Assembly (NCBI RefSeq): GCF_010365865.1
Contig: NZ_CP048020.1
Coordinates: 1,302,001 to 1,366,000 of the forward strand
Source of the DNA: Treponema vincentii
GTDB taxonomy: Bacteria; Spirochaetota; Spirochaetia; Treponematales; Treponemataceae
DNA length: 64,000 nt
Direction of reading: 5' to 3'
Shown: piece by piece, positions 7,819 through 17,723 of the stretch
Layout of the letters: each line of letters begins with the position of its first letter
How positions within the stretch are numbered: position 1 is the first letter of the stretch
Position numbers and translations under genes: made by a program
Notes under the pieces: model-generated
The model's input: only the letters and a program-made list of their open reading frames with translations
What the model was told of the DNA's origin: nothing
The model's database searches: none

Positions 7819-9380
7819 ATGGAGACTGTTTTGACGGAAACGCTGTTGGAAATAAAAAATGTTACAAAAACATTTGCAGGTATAAAAGCTCTAAATGACG
7901 TCAGTCTGAAAATTGCCCGAGGTGAAATCCATGCTCTCGTAGGTGAAAACGGTGCCGGCAAATCAACACTGATGAATATTTTAAGCGGCATTTACCCCTA
8001 CGGTACCTATACCGGTGATATACTATATGAATCCGAGCTGTGTACGTTTCATTCGGTAAAAGACAGTGAACGTAAAGGTATCGCCATTATTCATCAGGAA
8101 TTGGCTCTTGTTCCCCACCTCAGTATTGCTGAAAATATTTTTTTGGGAAACGAGCAAGGAAAATCATTTAAAATTGATTGGGAAAAAACCTTTGCAAAAG
8201 CCGATGCGCTGCTTCGGACGGTAGGGCTGCATGAATCGTCACGGACGCTGATTAAAGATATCGGGATAGGCAAACAGCAATTAGTTGAAATTGCAAAAGC
8301 TTTGGCAAAAAATATTACGTTTCTCATTCTTGACGAGCCGACAGCTTCGTTAAACGAAACGGATTCACAAAAATTATTACATTTATTACTTGAATTTAAA
8401 AAAGAAAAATATAACGTCAATTATTATCTCACATAAATTGAATGAGGTATCCTTTGTTGCGGACAAAATAACCGTTATCAGAGACGGCTCTGTAATAAAA
8501 ACTTTTGATAAAAAAACGGATGATTGCAGCGAAGATCTAATAATCAACGCAATGGTCGGTAGAAATCTGTCGGAACGTTTTCCGCCGCGCACACCTTGTA
8601 TAGGGGATATTCGGTTTGAAGTAAAAGACTGGACGGTTGAACATCCCCCTGTATGCGGAACGGGAAGTATGTAAAAATATCAATATCAATTTACGCAAAG
8701 GTGAAGTTGTCGGCATAAGCGGTCTTATGGGAGCGGGGCGGACGGAATTTGCAATGAGTGTATTTGGACATTCCTACGGCGCGAATATCCGCGGACGGAT
8801 TTTTATAAACGGGAAGGAAGTCCGGCTTAAAACCGTAAAAGATGCAATAAAACACGGGGTGGCATACGTAACGGAAGACAGAAAGGGCAACGGCTTAATT
8901 TTACATACAAGCATTTGCAAAAACACAACTTTAGCAAATATACGGAAAGTAAGCCGCCGCAATGTTATCCAAATCGATAAAGAACATGAGGCTGCACGGG
9001 AATGTGTTGAACAACTCAAAACAAAATGTACGGGAATAGAACAATCCGTAGTAAATTTATCGGGAGGGAACCAACAAAAGGTTTTACTCGGCAAATGGAT
9101 TTTTGCCGAACCCGAAGTGCTGATACTCGATGAACCCACGCGCGGTATAGATGTGGGAGCAAAATATGAAATTTACTGCATAATAAACCGCTTGGCCGCA
9201 GAAGGAAAATCCATATTGATGATTTCTTCGGAACTGCCGGAAATTTTAGGTATGTGCGACAGGATTTATGTTATGAATGAGGGTAAAATTGTGGGAGAAA
9301 TTCCGCGGGAAGAAGCTTCACAAGAAGCAATAATGGCTTGTATCGTCCAAACGAAAAAGGAGAACACAAATCATGCTTAA
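7819..9380 (+). CDS. gguA: Sugar ABC transporter ATPase (GguA/XylG type), two frameshifts
   Basis: This is a tandem-ATPase subunit of a monosaccharide importer, about 519 residues when rejoined. Domain 1 has Walker [10 protein letters not shown] and Walker [10 protein letters not shown]. Domain 2 has a degenerate P-loop [10 protein letters not shown], the signature NLSGGNQQK and [11 protein letters not shown]. The start ATG at 7819 fits the family N-terminus [15 protein letters not shown]. One extra base near the A-run 8405-8409 and one in the C-run 8645-8649 split it into three frames; removing each gives continuous homology. The end overlaps the permease start by 8 bases. It energises uptake of the sugar delivered by the ChvE-type protein. 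Confidence 0.85.
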
Positions 9381-10557
9381 TACTCTTTCGATCAAAAATA
9401 TATTGAAAAAAAATACAATGTTTATAGCGCTCATTGCATTGATGATTTTATTTCATGCCCTGATCAGTTTTGCAGACAGCGGCTCCTTATTTGCCCCGAC
9501 AAATATTTCAAATATTATAAGTCAAAACTCTTATGTTGTTATTTTAGCAACCGGAATGCTGCTCTGTATTCTCAGTGGCGGCAATATCGATTTATCGATC
9601 GGTTCAATTGTCGCACTTATCGGGGCATTAGCTGCCCATTTAATTATTCTTTTACATTGGAATATATATGTCGTGATGATTTTATGTTTATTAGCCGGTA
9701 CGGCAATCGGGGCATGGCACGGCTTTTGGATTGCATACATACGCATCCCGGCATTTATTGTAACATTGGCAGGTATGCTTTTATGGAGAGGCGTTGCCTT
9801 AATTATTCTTAACGGTTTAACTTTGTCGCCGTTTCCGGAAAATTATTTACGTTATTTTACCGGCTTTATTCCGATAACAAAGGATAAAGGATTGATATTT
9901 TCCGTAACAGTCGGAACGGCAATTTTATGCTGTCTCATTTTCATTGCAAAGGAAATTGTGCAACGTATACAAAAAAAACAAAAAGCATATTCAACTGAAA
10001 GCTTCGGAATATTTCTTATACGCATTATTCTTATTCCTGCAATTGTATTGTTTTTAGCAACACTGCTCGGCCGCCATAAAGGAATACCGGTGATTTTAAT
10101 TCTTTTAACCGTTGTTGTTCTTGTCTATACCTACATTACTCAAAATACGGTGCCGGGTCGGTATTTGTATGCGATGGGCGGTAACGAGCGAGCGGCTAAG
10201 CTGTCGGGCATTGATACAAATAAAGCGTTGTTTTTTGTATATGTAAATATGGGATTTCTTTCAGCCCTTGCCGCTCTGGTTTGTGTCGGCCGCTTTAATT
10301 CGGCAGCGCCTACGGCCGGTATGAATTATGAACTCGATGCAATCGGTTCATGTTTTATCGGAGGAGCATCGGCATACGGCGGAACGGGATCAGTCGGAGG
10401 AGCGGTTGTCGGAGCTATTTTTATGGGTGTTTTGAACAACGGAATGTCCATTTTAGGTATAGACTCGAACTGGCAGAAAGCGGTAAAGGGACTGGTGCTT
10501 TTAGCGGCGGTTGCTTTTGATGTCCTTTCAAAACGTCGTGAAAAAAGTTCAGTCTAA
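9373..10557 (+). CDS. gguB: Sugar ABC transporter permease (GguB/XylH type)
   Basis: This 394-residue inner-membrane permease has about ten hydrophobic helices and the conserved family motifs GNIDLSIGSIVAL near residue 75, IRIPAFIVTLAGM, YAMGGNERAAKLSGI, and AIGSCFIGGASAYGGTGSV. These place it with the MmsB/XylH/GguB ribose-type permeases (BPD_transp_2). It would form the membrane pore with the GguA-like ATPase. It is translated with an 8-base overlap with gguA, and xylB follows after 47 bases. Confidence 0.9.
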   Translation: MLNTLSIKNILKKNTMFIALIALMILFHALISFADSGSLFAPTNISNIISQNSYVVILATGMLLCILSGGNIDLSIGSIVALIGALAAHLIILLHWNIYVVMILCLLAGTAIGAWHGFWIAYIRIPAFIVTLAGMLLWRGVALIILNGLTLSPFPENYLRYFTGFIPITKDKGLIFSVTVGTAILCCLIFIAKEIVQRIQKKQKAYSTESFGIFLIRIILIPAIVLFLATLLGRHKGIPVILILLTVVVLVYTYITQNTVPGRYLYAMGGNERAAKLSGIDTNKALFFVYVNMGFLSALAALVCVGRFNSAAPTAGMNYELDAIGSCFIGGASAYGGTGSVGGAVVGAIFMGVLNNGMSILGIDSNWQKAVKGLVLLAAVAFDVLSKRREKSSV

Positions 10558-10604
10558 TCCGTAAAAACAGACTGCAAATGAGTACCAAAGAGGACAGGGG
10601 AAAT

Positions 10605-12089
10605 ATGAACATAGTTGCCGGTATTGATTTAGGAACGCAAAGTTTAAAAGCGGTTTTATACGATTACGAACAAAAACGTATTGTCGCACAAGCATCCTGT
10701 CCTTTGGATTTGATTTCCAAAGAGGACGGAACCCGCGAACAAAAAACCGAATGGTACGATGCGGCATTAAAAAGCGTCTTTGAAAAACTTCCGTGTGAAT
10801 TGCGTTCGCAGATACAGGCCGTCGGCGTCTCTGGTCAGCAGCATGGCTTTGTCCCTCTTGATAAAGACGGACAAGCTCTTTATAACGTAAAACTGTGGAA
10901 CGATACGTCAACCGCCGAAGAATGCCGCATCTTAACCGATAAAGCAGGAGGTAATGCCGAAGTTATAAAAGAAGTCGGCAACCTCATGTTACCCGGCTTT
11001 ACTGCTCCCAAGATATTGTGGTTAAAAAAACATTTTCCCGACGGATGGAAAAACGTGCGCTATATTTTGCTTCCGCATGATTACATCAATTACGTACTAA
11101 CCGGAAGCTATGTTATGGAAGCTGGAGACGCCTCGGGGACAGCGCTGTTTAACCCTGTAAAACGCAGATGGTCGCGTACACTCTGTTCTCTTATCGATGA
11201 AGGCTTATACGATTTACTTGCGCCTCTTATCGCTTCGGATACAAAAGCCGGAACGGTATCGCAGAAAGCCGCCGGTCTTTTAGGGATTCCTGAAGGTATC
11301 CCGGTTTCTTCCGGCGGCGGGGATAATATGATGGGGGCAATCGGGACGGGGACGGTCAGCGACGGCTTTTTAACGATGAGTATGGGGACGTCGGGAACAC
11401 TCTACGGTTATTCGGACAAGCCCATCGCCGACCCCGAACACGGTCTATCGGGCTTTTGTTCCTCAACGGGCGGATGGCTTCCGCTTTTGTGTACGATGAA
11501 CTGCACGGTTGCAACCGAACGAATCCGTTCTCTCTTCGGCTTACCGGTAGCCGAGTTCAACCGTCTTGCTGCAGCAGCTGAGCCGGGCGCTCAAGGAGTA
11601 CGGGTTCTTCCCTTTTTTAACGGAGAGCGTACACCGAATTTACCGAAAGGAAGGGCAAGCATCACCGGTCTTACGATGACAAATTCGAATAAGGAAAACA
11701 TTTGCCGTGCTGCAATGGAAAGCGCTGTCTTCGCCCTGAAAGGAGGCTTGGACGCCTTTAAAAAATTGGGTTTTGAACCGAAAGAAATACGGCTTATAGG
11801 AGGCGGCGCAAAAAGTCCCTTATGGAGGCAAATCGCCGCGGATATTATGAATGTGTCGGTCAGCGTTCCCGTATCGGAAGAAGCTGCCGCAATGGGCGCT
11901 GCCGTGCAAGCGCTGTGGTGTCTTGAAGGCGGTACGCCCGAGCGGATAAAGAGCCTTTGCGCCGAACACATTCAGTTGAGTAAAGAAAAATCGGCGGAAC
12001 CGGGCAACGCAGTTTGCGAATACGAACAGGCGTACCGCGATTATAATGAGATTTTGGGGCAGCTGACGCCCCTCTATATACACGGCTAA
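10605..12089 (+). CDS. xylB: Xylulokinase
   Basis: XylB phosphorylates D-xylulose with ATP to xylulose 5-phosphate, feeding the pentose phosphate pathway. It is an FGGY-family kinase of 494 residues. Key motifs are GIDLGTQSLKAV (phosphate 1), VSGQQHGFVPL, LWNDTSTAEE, and the C-terminal LIGGGAKSPLWRQIAADI. The start at 10605 is preferred over the in-frame ATG at 10578 because AGGACAGGGGA sits just upstream and the family usually starts with a few residues before GIDLGT. It is followed after 48 bases by xylA. Confidence 0.93.
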   Translation: MNIVAGIDLGTQSLKAVLYDYEQKRIVAQASCPLDLISKEDGTREQKTEWYDAALKSVFEKLPCELRSQIQAVGVSGQQHGFVPLDKDGQALYNVKLWNDTSTAEECRILTDKAGGNAEVIKEVGNLMLPGFTAPKILWLKKHFPDGWKNVRYILLPHDYINYVLTGSYVMEAGDASGTALFNPVKRRWSRTLCSLIDEGLYDLLAPLIASDTKAGTVSQKAAGLLGIPEGIPVSSGGGDNMMGAIGTGTVSDGFLTMSMGTSGTLYGYSDKPIADPEHGLSGFCSSTGGWLPLLCTMNCTVATERIRSLFGLPVAEFNRLAAAAEPGAQGVRVLPFFNGERTPNLPKGRASITGLTMTNSNKENICRAAMESAVFALKGGLDAFKKLGFEPKEIRLIGGGAKSPLWRQIAADIMNVSVSVPVSEEAAAMGAAVQALWCLEGGTPERIKSLCAEHIQLSKEKSAEPGNAVCEYEQAYRDYNEILGQLTPLYIHG

Positions 12090-12137
12090 ATTTTTTGAAA
12101 GTTGACACTTTCTGCAAAGATTTTTATAGGAGGTTAT

Positions 12138-13475
12138 ATGTCATATTTTAAAGGAAGTACCGAATACTTTCCCGGTATCGGTAAAATAAGGTTTGAGGGA
12201 AAACAATCGAAAAACCCGCTCGCATTTAAATACTACGATGAAAATAAAATCGTTTTAGGTAAGCCGATGAAAGAGCATTTGCGTTTTGCAATAGCCTACT
12301 GGCATTCTTTTTGCGCTGCAGGAGAAGATCCCTTTGGGGCGGGAACAATGAAGTTTCCGTGGAACAGCAGCACCGATGCGATGACAAACGCCGAAAACAA
12401 AGCGGATGCGGCTTTTGAGTTTATTACTAAAATCGGAGCGCCCTATTATTGCTGGCATGACCGGGATATAAGCCCTGAAGGGAAAAGTCCTGCCGAAAGT
12501 GAAAAAAATCTTATAAAAATTACCGACGGTCTGTATGAGCGGCAAAAAGAAACCGGCGTAAAACTCTTGTGGGGAACGGCCAATGTATTCAGTAATCCGC
12601 GCTATATGAATGGGGCTGCGACAAACCCGCAGTTTGACATTGTAGCCCACGCTGCAGCTCAGGTGAAATGCGCAATAGATGCAACGATAAAGCTCGGCGG
12701 GCAAGGCTACACCTTTTGGGGCGGACGTGAAGGCTATATGTCGCTGTTGAATACCGACATGCAGGCTGAAAAAGAACACCTCGCCCGTTTTTTAACGATG
12801 GCACGCGATTATGCGCGTAAGCAGGGCTTTACCGGCTGTTTTTATATCGAGCCGAAACCGATGGAGCCGACAAAACATCAATATGACTTCGATGCGGAAA
12901 CAGTGATAGGCTTTTTGCGTACCTACGGTTTGGAAAAGGATTTTAAACTGAATATTGAAGCAAATCATGCGGAGCTTGCAGGGCACGACTTTTACCATGA
13001 ATTATCGGTATGTGTTGATGCGGGGATGCTCGGTTCCATCGATGCGAATCGCGGTGATAGCCGAAACGGCTGGGATACCGACCAATTCCCTTCGAGCATA
13101 TATGAAACGGCCTTGGCTATGCGGGCGGTGCTGCGTATGGGCGGCTTTAAAACGGGCGGCTTAAACTTTGATGCAAAGCGCAGAAGAAATTCGACCGCAC
13201 CGGAAGACTTATTTATCGCACATATCGGTGGTATGGATATGTTTGCACTGGGCTTGGAAAAAGCTGCTGCCCTTATTGAAGACGGGCGAATCGATGCATT
13301 GGTTAAAGAACGTTATGCATCTTTTGCAGAGGGAAAGGGCGCCGAATTTGCGGCGGGCAAAATGACCATGGAAAGTCTTGCTGCCCTTGCCGAATCCTAT
13401 GATACGGTGCATCCTGCTTCGGGTAAACAGGAATTATACGAAAACATCCTCAACGAAGTTATTTTTAACGGATAA
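12138..13475 (+). CDS. xylA: Xylose isomerase
   Basis: XylA converts D-xylose to D-xylulose with divalent metals in its TIM barrel. The 445-residue protein is of class II (long) type. Visible are the catalytic histidine region [11 protein letters not shown], the metal-site motifs [15 protein letters not shown] and [18 protein letters not shown], and [15 protein letters not shown]. The start at 12138 has a strong TAGGAGGT site and the usual N-terminus [14 protein letters not shown]. With the importer and xylB it completes xylose uptake and catabolism. Confidence 0.96.
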   Translation: MSYFKGSTEYFPGIGKIRFEGKQSKNPLAFKYYDENKIVLGKPMKEHLRFAIAYWHSFCAAGEDPFGAGTMKFPWNSSTDAMTNAENKADAAFEFITKIGAPYYCWHDRDISPEGKSPAESEKNLIKITDGLYERQKETGVKLLWGTANVFSNPRYMNGAATNPQFDIVAHAAAQVKCAIDATIKLGGQGYTFWGGREGYMSLLNTDMQAEKEHLARFLTMARDYARKQGFTGCFYIEPKPMEPTKHQYDFDAETVIGFLRTYGLEKDFKLNIEANHAELAGHDFYHELSVCVDAGMLGSIDANRGDSRNGWDTDQFPSSIYETALAMRAVLRMGGFKTGGLNFDAKRRRNSTAPEDLFIAHIGGMDMFALGLEKAAALIEDGRIDALVKERYASFAEGKGAEFAAGKMTMESLAALAESYDTVHPASGKQELYENILNEVIFNG

Positions 13476-13478
13476 ACG

Positions 13479-14489
13479 GTGTCGGTTACCATAAAAGATA
13501 TCGCGGCGGACCGTGTACTGCATAAACGTATGGGAGTAAATCCCGAAGTGGCGCAAAGAGTCCGCCTCATTGCCGATGAACTGGGATTTGCACCGAATAT
13601 GGCAGGAAAAATTCTTGCCGCCCGTAAACAGCCGATAAAATTCGGCTGTTTACTTCCCGATGTGGGAAATCCTTTTTTTGACGGTATTATTGCCGGTTTT
13701 CACCGTGCGGAAAAAGAATTAAGCGATTTCGGAGTGTCCCTTCACATAGAACATATAAAAGGCTTTGATATCGCTACTCATATCCATACGATTGAAAAAT
13801 TAGCTTCCATGAATCTTTCAGGCGTATGTATTGCCACTATGGATATCCCCGAAGTTCAATATACCGTACAAAGGCTTATCGAAAAAGGAATACCGGTTAT
13901 CAGTGTCAATACCGATATTCCTGATACCGATCGTCTATGCTATGTGGGACCTGATTATACAAACGGAGGAAACACCGCCGCCGGTTTATTGTCGTTGTTA
14001 ACAAAGAGCGAATTGAACATTTTAATAGTTACCGGCTCTTTTCATATTCGCGGTCATAATGAACGCATTCAAGGCTTTATCCAAGGTTTAATTGAAAGAA
14101 AATCTTCTTATACGGTTTTAAGTACCTTTGAATCACTTGATGACGATACGTATGCATACGAAACGACAATGAGCGCATTGGAAAAATATCCGGAAACAAA
14201 CTGCATATTTATTGCCGCCGCTGGGGTTGAAGGGGTCTGTAAGGCAGTCGATCGATGGCATAAAGATTCGGGAAACAGAAAAAAGCCCTCTATTTTATCA
14301 TTTGACGATATTCCGGCAACAAAGCGTTTGGTGAAAGACGGATTTATTGATTTTACCATTTGCCAGGAACCTGAACAGCAAGGATATATGGCTGTTTCAA
14401 AATTGTTCTCGTATTTAATGGCCGAAAAAAAATGCACCCCGCAGGATTATATAACGTCTACAATTATAAAAATCAAAGAAAATATATAG
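13479..14489 (+). CDS. LacI-family regulator lacking part of its helix-turn-helix
   Basis: This 336-residue protein has the LacI/PurR effector-binding domain (from about 50: IKFGCLLPDVGNPFFDGIIAG, then GIPVISVNTDI, LSFDDIPATKRLV). It begins 3 bases after xylA, with a GTG start. The DNA-binding headpiece starts normally (VTIKDIAAD) but jumps to RVLHKRMGVNPEVAQRV. By comparison with PurR ([22 protein letters not shown]) exactly nine residues, the turn and start of the recognition helix, are missing at the junction 13511/13512. The frame is kept. It probably cannot bind the operator well, so the xylose operon may be constitutive. Confidence 0.8.
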   Translation: MSVTIKDIAADRVLHKRMGVNPEVAQRVRLIADELGFAPNMAGKILAARKQPIKFGCLLPDVGNPFFDGIIAGFHRAEKELSDFGVSLHIEHIKGFDIATHIHTIEKLASMNLSGVCIATMDIPEVQYTVQRLIEKGIPVISVNTDIPDTDRLCYVGPDYTNGGNTAAGLLSLLTKSELNILIVTGSFHIRGHNERIQGFIQGLIERKSSYTVLSTFESLDDDTYAYETTMSALEKYPETNCIFIAAAGVEGVCKAVDRWHKDSGNRKKPSILSFDDIPATKRLVKDGFIDFTICQEPEQQGYMAVSKLFSYLMAEKKCTPQDYITSTIIKIKENI

Positions 14490-14533
14490 GGCACATCTCG
14501 TCATTTAATGCTGCTGAGCAAAATATTGAGCAC

Positions 14534-14562
14534 TTGTACTCCAATGCTCTGCGCCGTATATT
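14534..14562 (+). promoter_or_regulatory. Possible promoter for the DUF4912 gene
   Basis: TTGTAC (14534-14539) and TATATT (14557-14562) are separated by 17 bases. The predicted start of the DUF4912 gene is 29 bases downstream. The sequence is a moderate match and has no other support. Confidence 0.35.
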
Positions 14563-14590
14563 TTCAAAAGACTTGAGTCTTGACATAACG

Positions 14591-15277
14591 ATGAATATTT
14601 TAGATGATGCCGCAATGGAGAGTGGGAGTGCGGTGAAATTTACCAGATCCTATTTGCAGACGCTGTCTACGGATGCTCTTTTTGCGCTGGCCGACCGATA
14701 TGGGTTGTTTTTGTCATCCGATTTGACTCGGTACCTTTTGATCAGTGAATTACTTGATCTTGATGACGGTTTCGCGAATGATGATGATAGTGTTGACCCT
14801 ATTTTGGCATCAACACGACCTCAAGAAGCAGCATACGGCTATAACATGACCGAGATAAGGGTTGTCTTAAAGAATCCGCTGTGGTTTTTTGTCTTTTGGG
14901 ATTTTCATAAACGTCTTTTTACCGAATTGACGGAAGCAAAAGATTTTTCTTTTTTTTCACTTCGCGTGCATTCTCTCGACCTTGAAAACCCTTTAAAATC
15001 TTCAGACTTTTTTGATATACAGGTACCAAAGGAAGACCGCAGGCGCTATGTGCATGTTTCTTTTGATGAATACTTGCACCGTATCGACTTAATGGCTCAT
15101 TTTACGAACGGTCGTGAGCAAATATTGTCGCAATCGAATGTTGTCGGTATGCGGCGAAAGAATATTCCGCAACGGCTTTGCATTTCGCAAAATGCAGTGA
15201 ATAAGATAATCGGTTTATCAGGATTGACCTCTTTAAAAAAGTCCCACTTTCGGCATTACCGGCAGGCTTTTAGATAG
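14591..15277 (+). CDS. DUF4912-domain protein
   Basis: A soluble protein of 228 residues from the preferred start. The DUF4912 core is recognisable in the middle: EIRVVLKNPLWFFVFWDF, with further FSLRVHS and DIQVP strands. An N-terminal part (LSTDALFALADRYGL) resembles a short Rho-N/SAP-like helix pair often attached to DUF4912. The function is unknown. An ATG at 14591 is chosen because the open frame before it overlaps the regulator gene and lacks a ribosome site. It precedes a GH57-like gene, and DUF4912 with DUF1957/GH57 is a recurrent spirochaete pairing as far as I recall. Confidence 0.6.
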   Translation: MNILDDAAMESGSAVKFTRSYLQTLSTDALFALADRYGLFLSSDLTRYLLISELLDLDDGFANDDDSVDPILASTRPQEAAYGYNMTEIRVVLKNPLWFFVFWDFHKRLFTELTEAKDFSFFSLRVHSLDLENPLKSSDFFDIQVPKEDRRRYVHVSFDEYLHRIDLMAHFTNGREQILSQSNVVGMRRKNIPQRLCISQNAVNKIIGLSGLTSLKKSHFRHYRQAFR

Positions 15278-15283
15278 AAAAGC

Positions 15284-15318
15284 AAGGAAACTATTCCAAA
15301 ACTGAAGTTTTTGGATAA
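15284..15318 (-). repeat. Stem-TTCA-stem hairpin with TTTCCTT tail (reverse)
   Basis: Read on the minus strand, ATTATCCAAAAAC, loop TTCA, and GTTTTGGAAT form an imperfect stem, followed by AGTTTCCTT. This is the same plan as at 519-553 and 28105-28140, with other stem sequences. It lies in the 87-base gap between the DUF4912 and GH57 genes. Confidence 0.5.
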
Positions 15319-15364
15319 TCCTACGCAGCCCTATGTTCGGAGAACAGTATATTCGAGGTACTCG

Positions 15365-16936
15365 ATGATTAAAAAGACATTACTTTTAATTTTTCATGCT
15401 CACGTACCATATATCCGCCAATCGGATGAGAACGAACCGCTCGAAGCGGCACAGTTGTATGAGATGCTGTCATACGGTCTTTTGCCGTTCTTACGAATGT
15501 GCAGACGTTTGGATTCCGATGCCGTTTCGTTTAAATGCGCGCTGGTAATTTCTCCGCTTTTGTGTGAAATGCTAAAATCTTCCTTGTGGCAAGAGCGGTA
15601 CGGTGTGTATTTGGATCGGCATATAACATTTGCACAACAGGAATTAAAGCGGACATCCGGAACTGCCCGTGAAGATATTGTCAGGATGTACCTTGAATTT
15701 TTAACGCTTAATCGAGAAGATTTTCATACCCGTTATAAAAAAGATATTTTGAGCGGAATAAATTTCTTTGTTGCCAAGGGATGCATTGAACTGCTTGCGA
15801 CATCGGCAACACCATGCTTTTTCCCGTTTTATCAGGATATGCCGGAAGCGCTTACCGCACAGATTGAACAAGGCCTCAGTAGTTTTCGGGAGGATTTTGA
15901 GGCGGTGCCTGCAGGGTTTTGGCTTCCGTCAATGGGATATGATACGGGATTAGACAGCATTATCAAGTCTTATGGTATCGATTATACCGTATTGGAAGGT
16001 CAGAGTTTCTTATTTGCCGATCGACCGCCGGTAAATGGTGTCTTTTCCGCCGCCATAGGCGAAAGCGGTTTGGCGTTCTTAGGGAAAGACAGTACAGCGT
16101 GTGCTGATGTTACCAATCCCGAAACAGGGTTTTATCTGCACCCCGATTACCTCGATACCGATAAAGACGTCGGCTTCGAATTTGATGAACAAGCGCTTTC
16201 ACCTCTGTTCGATGTGAAAAAAGGGCGGCGTGCAACGGGATTTTGCTATCACCGGCGAGGTGGCGGCGAATATAACGCAGCGGCAGGCGTACTGCAAGCG
16301 GAAAAGGATGCCGAACGGTTTATTGCAAACCGTAATGCGGTATTAACGGAAGCTATGGAATTGCTCGGTACCGATACCGATCCGCTGTGCTCGGTTTCCG
16401 TATTGCCGCTCAGGTTTCTCGGCAAAACGTGGATGGAAGGAATGCGATGGCTGGAAGCAGTGTTTTGCAAAGTTGCGCAGCGGCGTGATATGCAGTGCGC
16501 ATTACCGACCGAATACCTTAAAAAAGTGCGGCGGATACAGAGTATTAATCCTTTTTATGCTTCCAACCTGCCGAGCGGGTATGCTGATGAACTGATTAAC
16601 AGCTCTAACGATTGGATGTTTCCTCGTATTCAAAAGGCGACCGAACGGATGATCGACCTCGCAGGACGTTTCCGGAACGATCAAGGCCTTAAAGAGCGGA
16701 TGCTGAATATGGCAGCGAGAGAACTGCTACTTGCGCAGTCGACCGATTGGCCGCTGATGGCGGATGCCCAAATCTCCGCCGACTATGCCGCCGCGGAGTG
16801 TGAGGAGCATCTTGCCGCCTTTACCGATGTATATGATTCGCTCGGTTCGGGCTCGATCGGTACCGACCGGTTGATTAAGAGAGAAAAAGAATATCCGATA
16901 TTTTCGGATATGAATTATCGTTTTTTCATATCATAG
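15365..16936 (+). CDS. GH57/DUF1957-like protein with lost catalytic residues
   Basis: The 523-residue protein follows the plan of GH57 alpha-glucan branching enzymes. It has the N-terminal HAHVPYIR motif, IELLATSAT, GFWLPSMGY, and the C-terminal MAARELLLAQSTDWP and AECEEHLAAF. Known enzymes have WLPEC-Y with a glutamate nucleophile and an FDAELFGHWW motif with the catalytic aspartate. Here the nucleophile position is serine (WLPSMGY) and the second motif reads LPLRFLGKTWMEG, so both catalytic acids are absent. The histidine in the ATH motif is also replaced (ATP). It is probably a non-catalytic glucan-binding or regulatory protein. Start ATG at 15365 fits the family. Confidence 0.75.
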   Translation: MIKKTLLLIFHAHVPYIRQSDENEPLEAAQLYEMLSYGLLPFLRMCRRLDSDAVSFKCALVISPLLCEMLKSSLWQERYGVYLDRHITFAQQELKRTSGTAREDIVRMYLEFLTLNREDFHTRYKKDILSGINFFVAKGCIELLATSATPCFFPFYQDMPEALTAQIEQGLSSFREDFEAVPAGFWLPSMGYDTGLDSIIKSYGIDYTVLEGQSFLFADRPPVNGVFSAAIGESGLAFLGKDSTACADVTNPETGFYLHPDYLDTDKDVGFEFDEQALSPLFDVKKGRRATGFCYHRRGGGEYNAAAGVLQAEKDAERFIANRNAVLTEAMELLGTDTDPLCSVSVLPLRFLGKTWMEGMRWLEAVFCKVAQRRDMQCALPTEYLKKVRRIQSINPFYASNLPSGYADELINSSNDWMFPRIQKATERMIDLAGRFRNDQGLKERMLNMAARELLLAQSTDWPLMADAQISADYAAAECEEHLAAFTDVYDSLGSGSIGTDRLIKREKEYPIFSDMNYRFFIS

Positions 16937-16959
16937 GAAAGTTTTTATGGAGGTAGAAA

Positions 16960-17703
16960 ATGAAATTAGTGCTTATACGGCATGGCGAAAGTGAATGGAA
17001 CAAGTTGAACCTGTTTACCGGTTGGACTGATGTGGAATTATCGGACAAGGGCGTAGAGGAAGCGAAGGAAGGCGGAAAGGCGCTTGCCGCAGCCGGTTTT
17101 GACTTTGATATCTGCTATACCTCATACTTAAAGCGAGCAATCCATACGCTGCAATTCGTATTGGATGAGCTTGACCGCAATTGGCTCCCTGTCGTTAAAA
17201 CATGGAAACTGAACGAACGGCATTACGGCGATCTGCAAGGATTGAACAAGGCTGAAACGGCTGAAAAATACGGGGAGGCGCAGGTAAAAATTTGGCGCCG
17301 TTCCTTCGATATTGCGCCGCCTGTTCTTTCGGAAGACGATGCACGCTGCCCGTATCTCCAAACCGCATACCGTGGTGTCGATAAGGCGGAGTTGCCCCGT
17401 ACCGAAAGCTTGAAAGATACCATTGCACGAGCTGTTCCGTATTTTGAATCGGTCATTAAAAAGGATATGCTGGCAGGTAAGCGCGTATTGATTGCCGCGC
17501 ACGGTAATTCGCTGCGGGCGCTCATTAAATACTTTGAACATTTGAGCGACGAGGAGATTGTGCAGGTAAATCTGCCGACGGGCGTTCCCCTCGTCTATGA
17601 ATTTGATGTTAATTTTAATGTGGTGAGCAAGGCCTATTTGGGAGATCAGGAAAAAATCAATGCCAAGATCAACGCCGTTGCGAACCAAGGCAAGGCGAAG
17701 TAA
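16960..17703 (+). CDS. gpmA: 2,3-bisphosphoglycerate-dependent phosphoglycerate mutase
   Basis: GpmA interconverts 3- and 2-phosphoglycerate in glycolysis. The 247-residue length is standard. The phosphohistidine motif [10 protein letters not shown] lies at the N-terminus, with [26 protein letters not shown] and the second histidine in [18 protein letters not shown] site precedes the start. It lies between the GH57-like gene and uvrA and may share a transcript with uvrA, which starts 20 bases later. Confidence 0.97.
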   Translation: MKLVLIRHGESEWNKLNLFTGWTDVELSDKGVEEAKEGGKALAAAGFDFDICYTSYLKRAIHTLQFVLDELDRNWLPVVKTWKLNERHYGDLQGLNKAETAEKYGEAQVKIWRRSFDIAPPVLSEDDARCPYLQTAYRGVDKAELPRTESLKDTIARAVPYFESVIKKDMLAGKRVLIAAHGNSLRALIKYFEHLSDEEIVQVNLPTGVPLVYEFDVNFNVVSKAYLGDQEKINAKINAVANQGKAK

Positions 17704-17723
17704 ACGTTAATTTAATCTTTATC

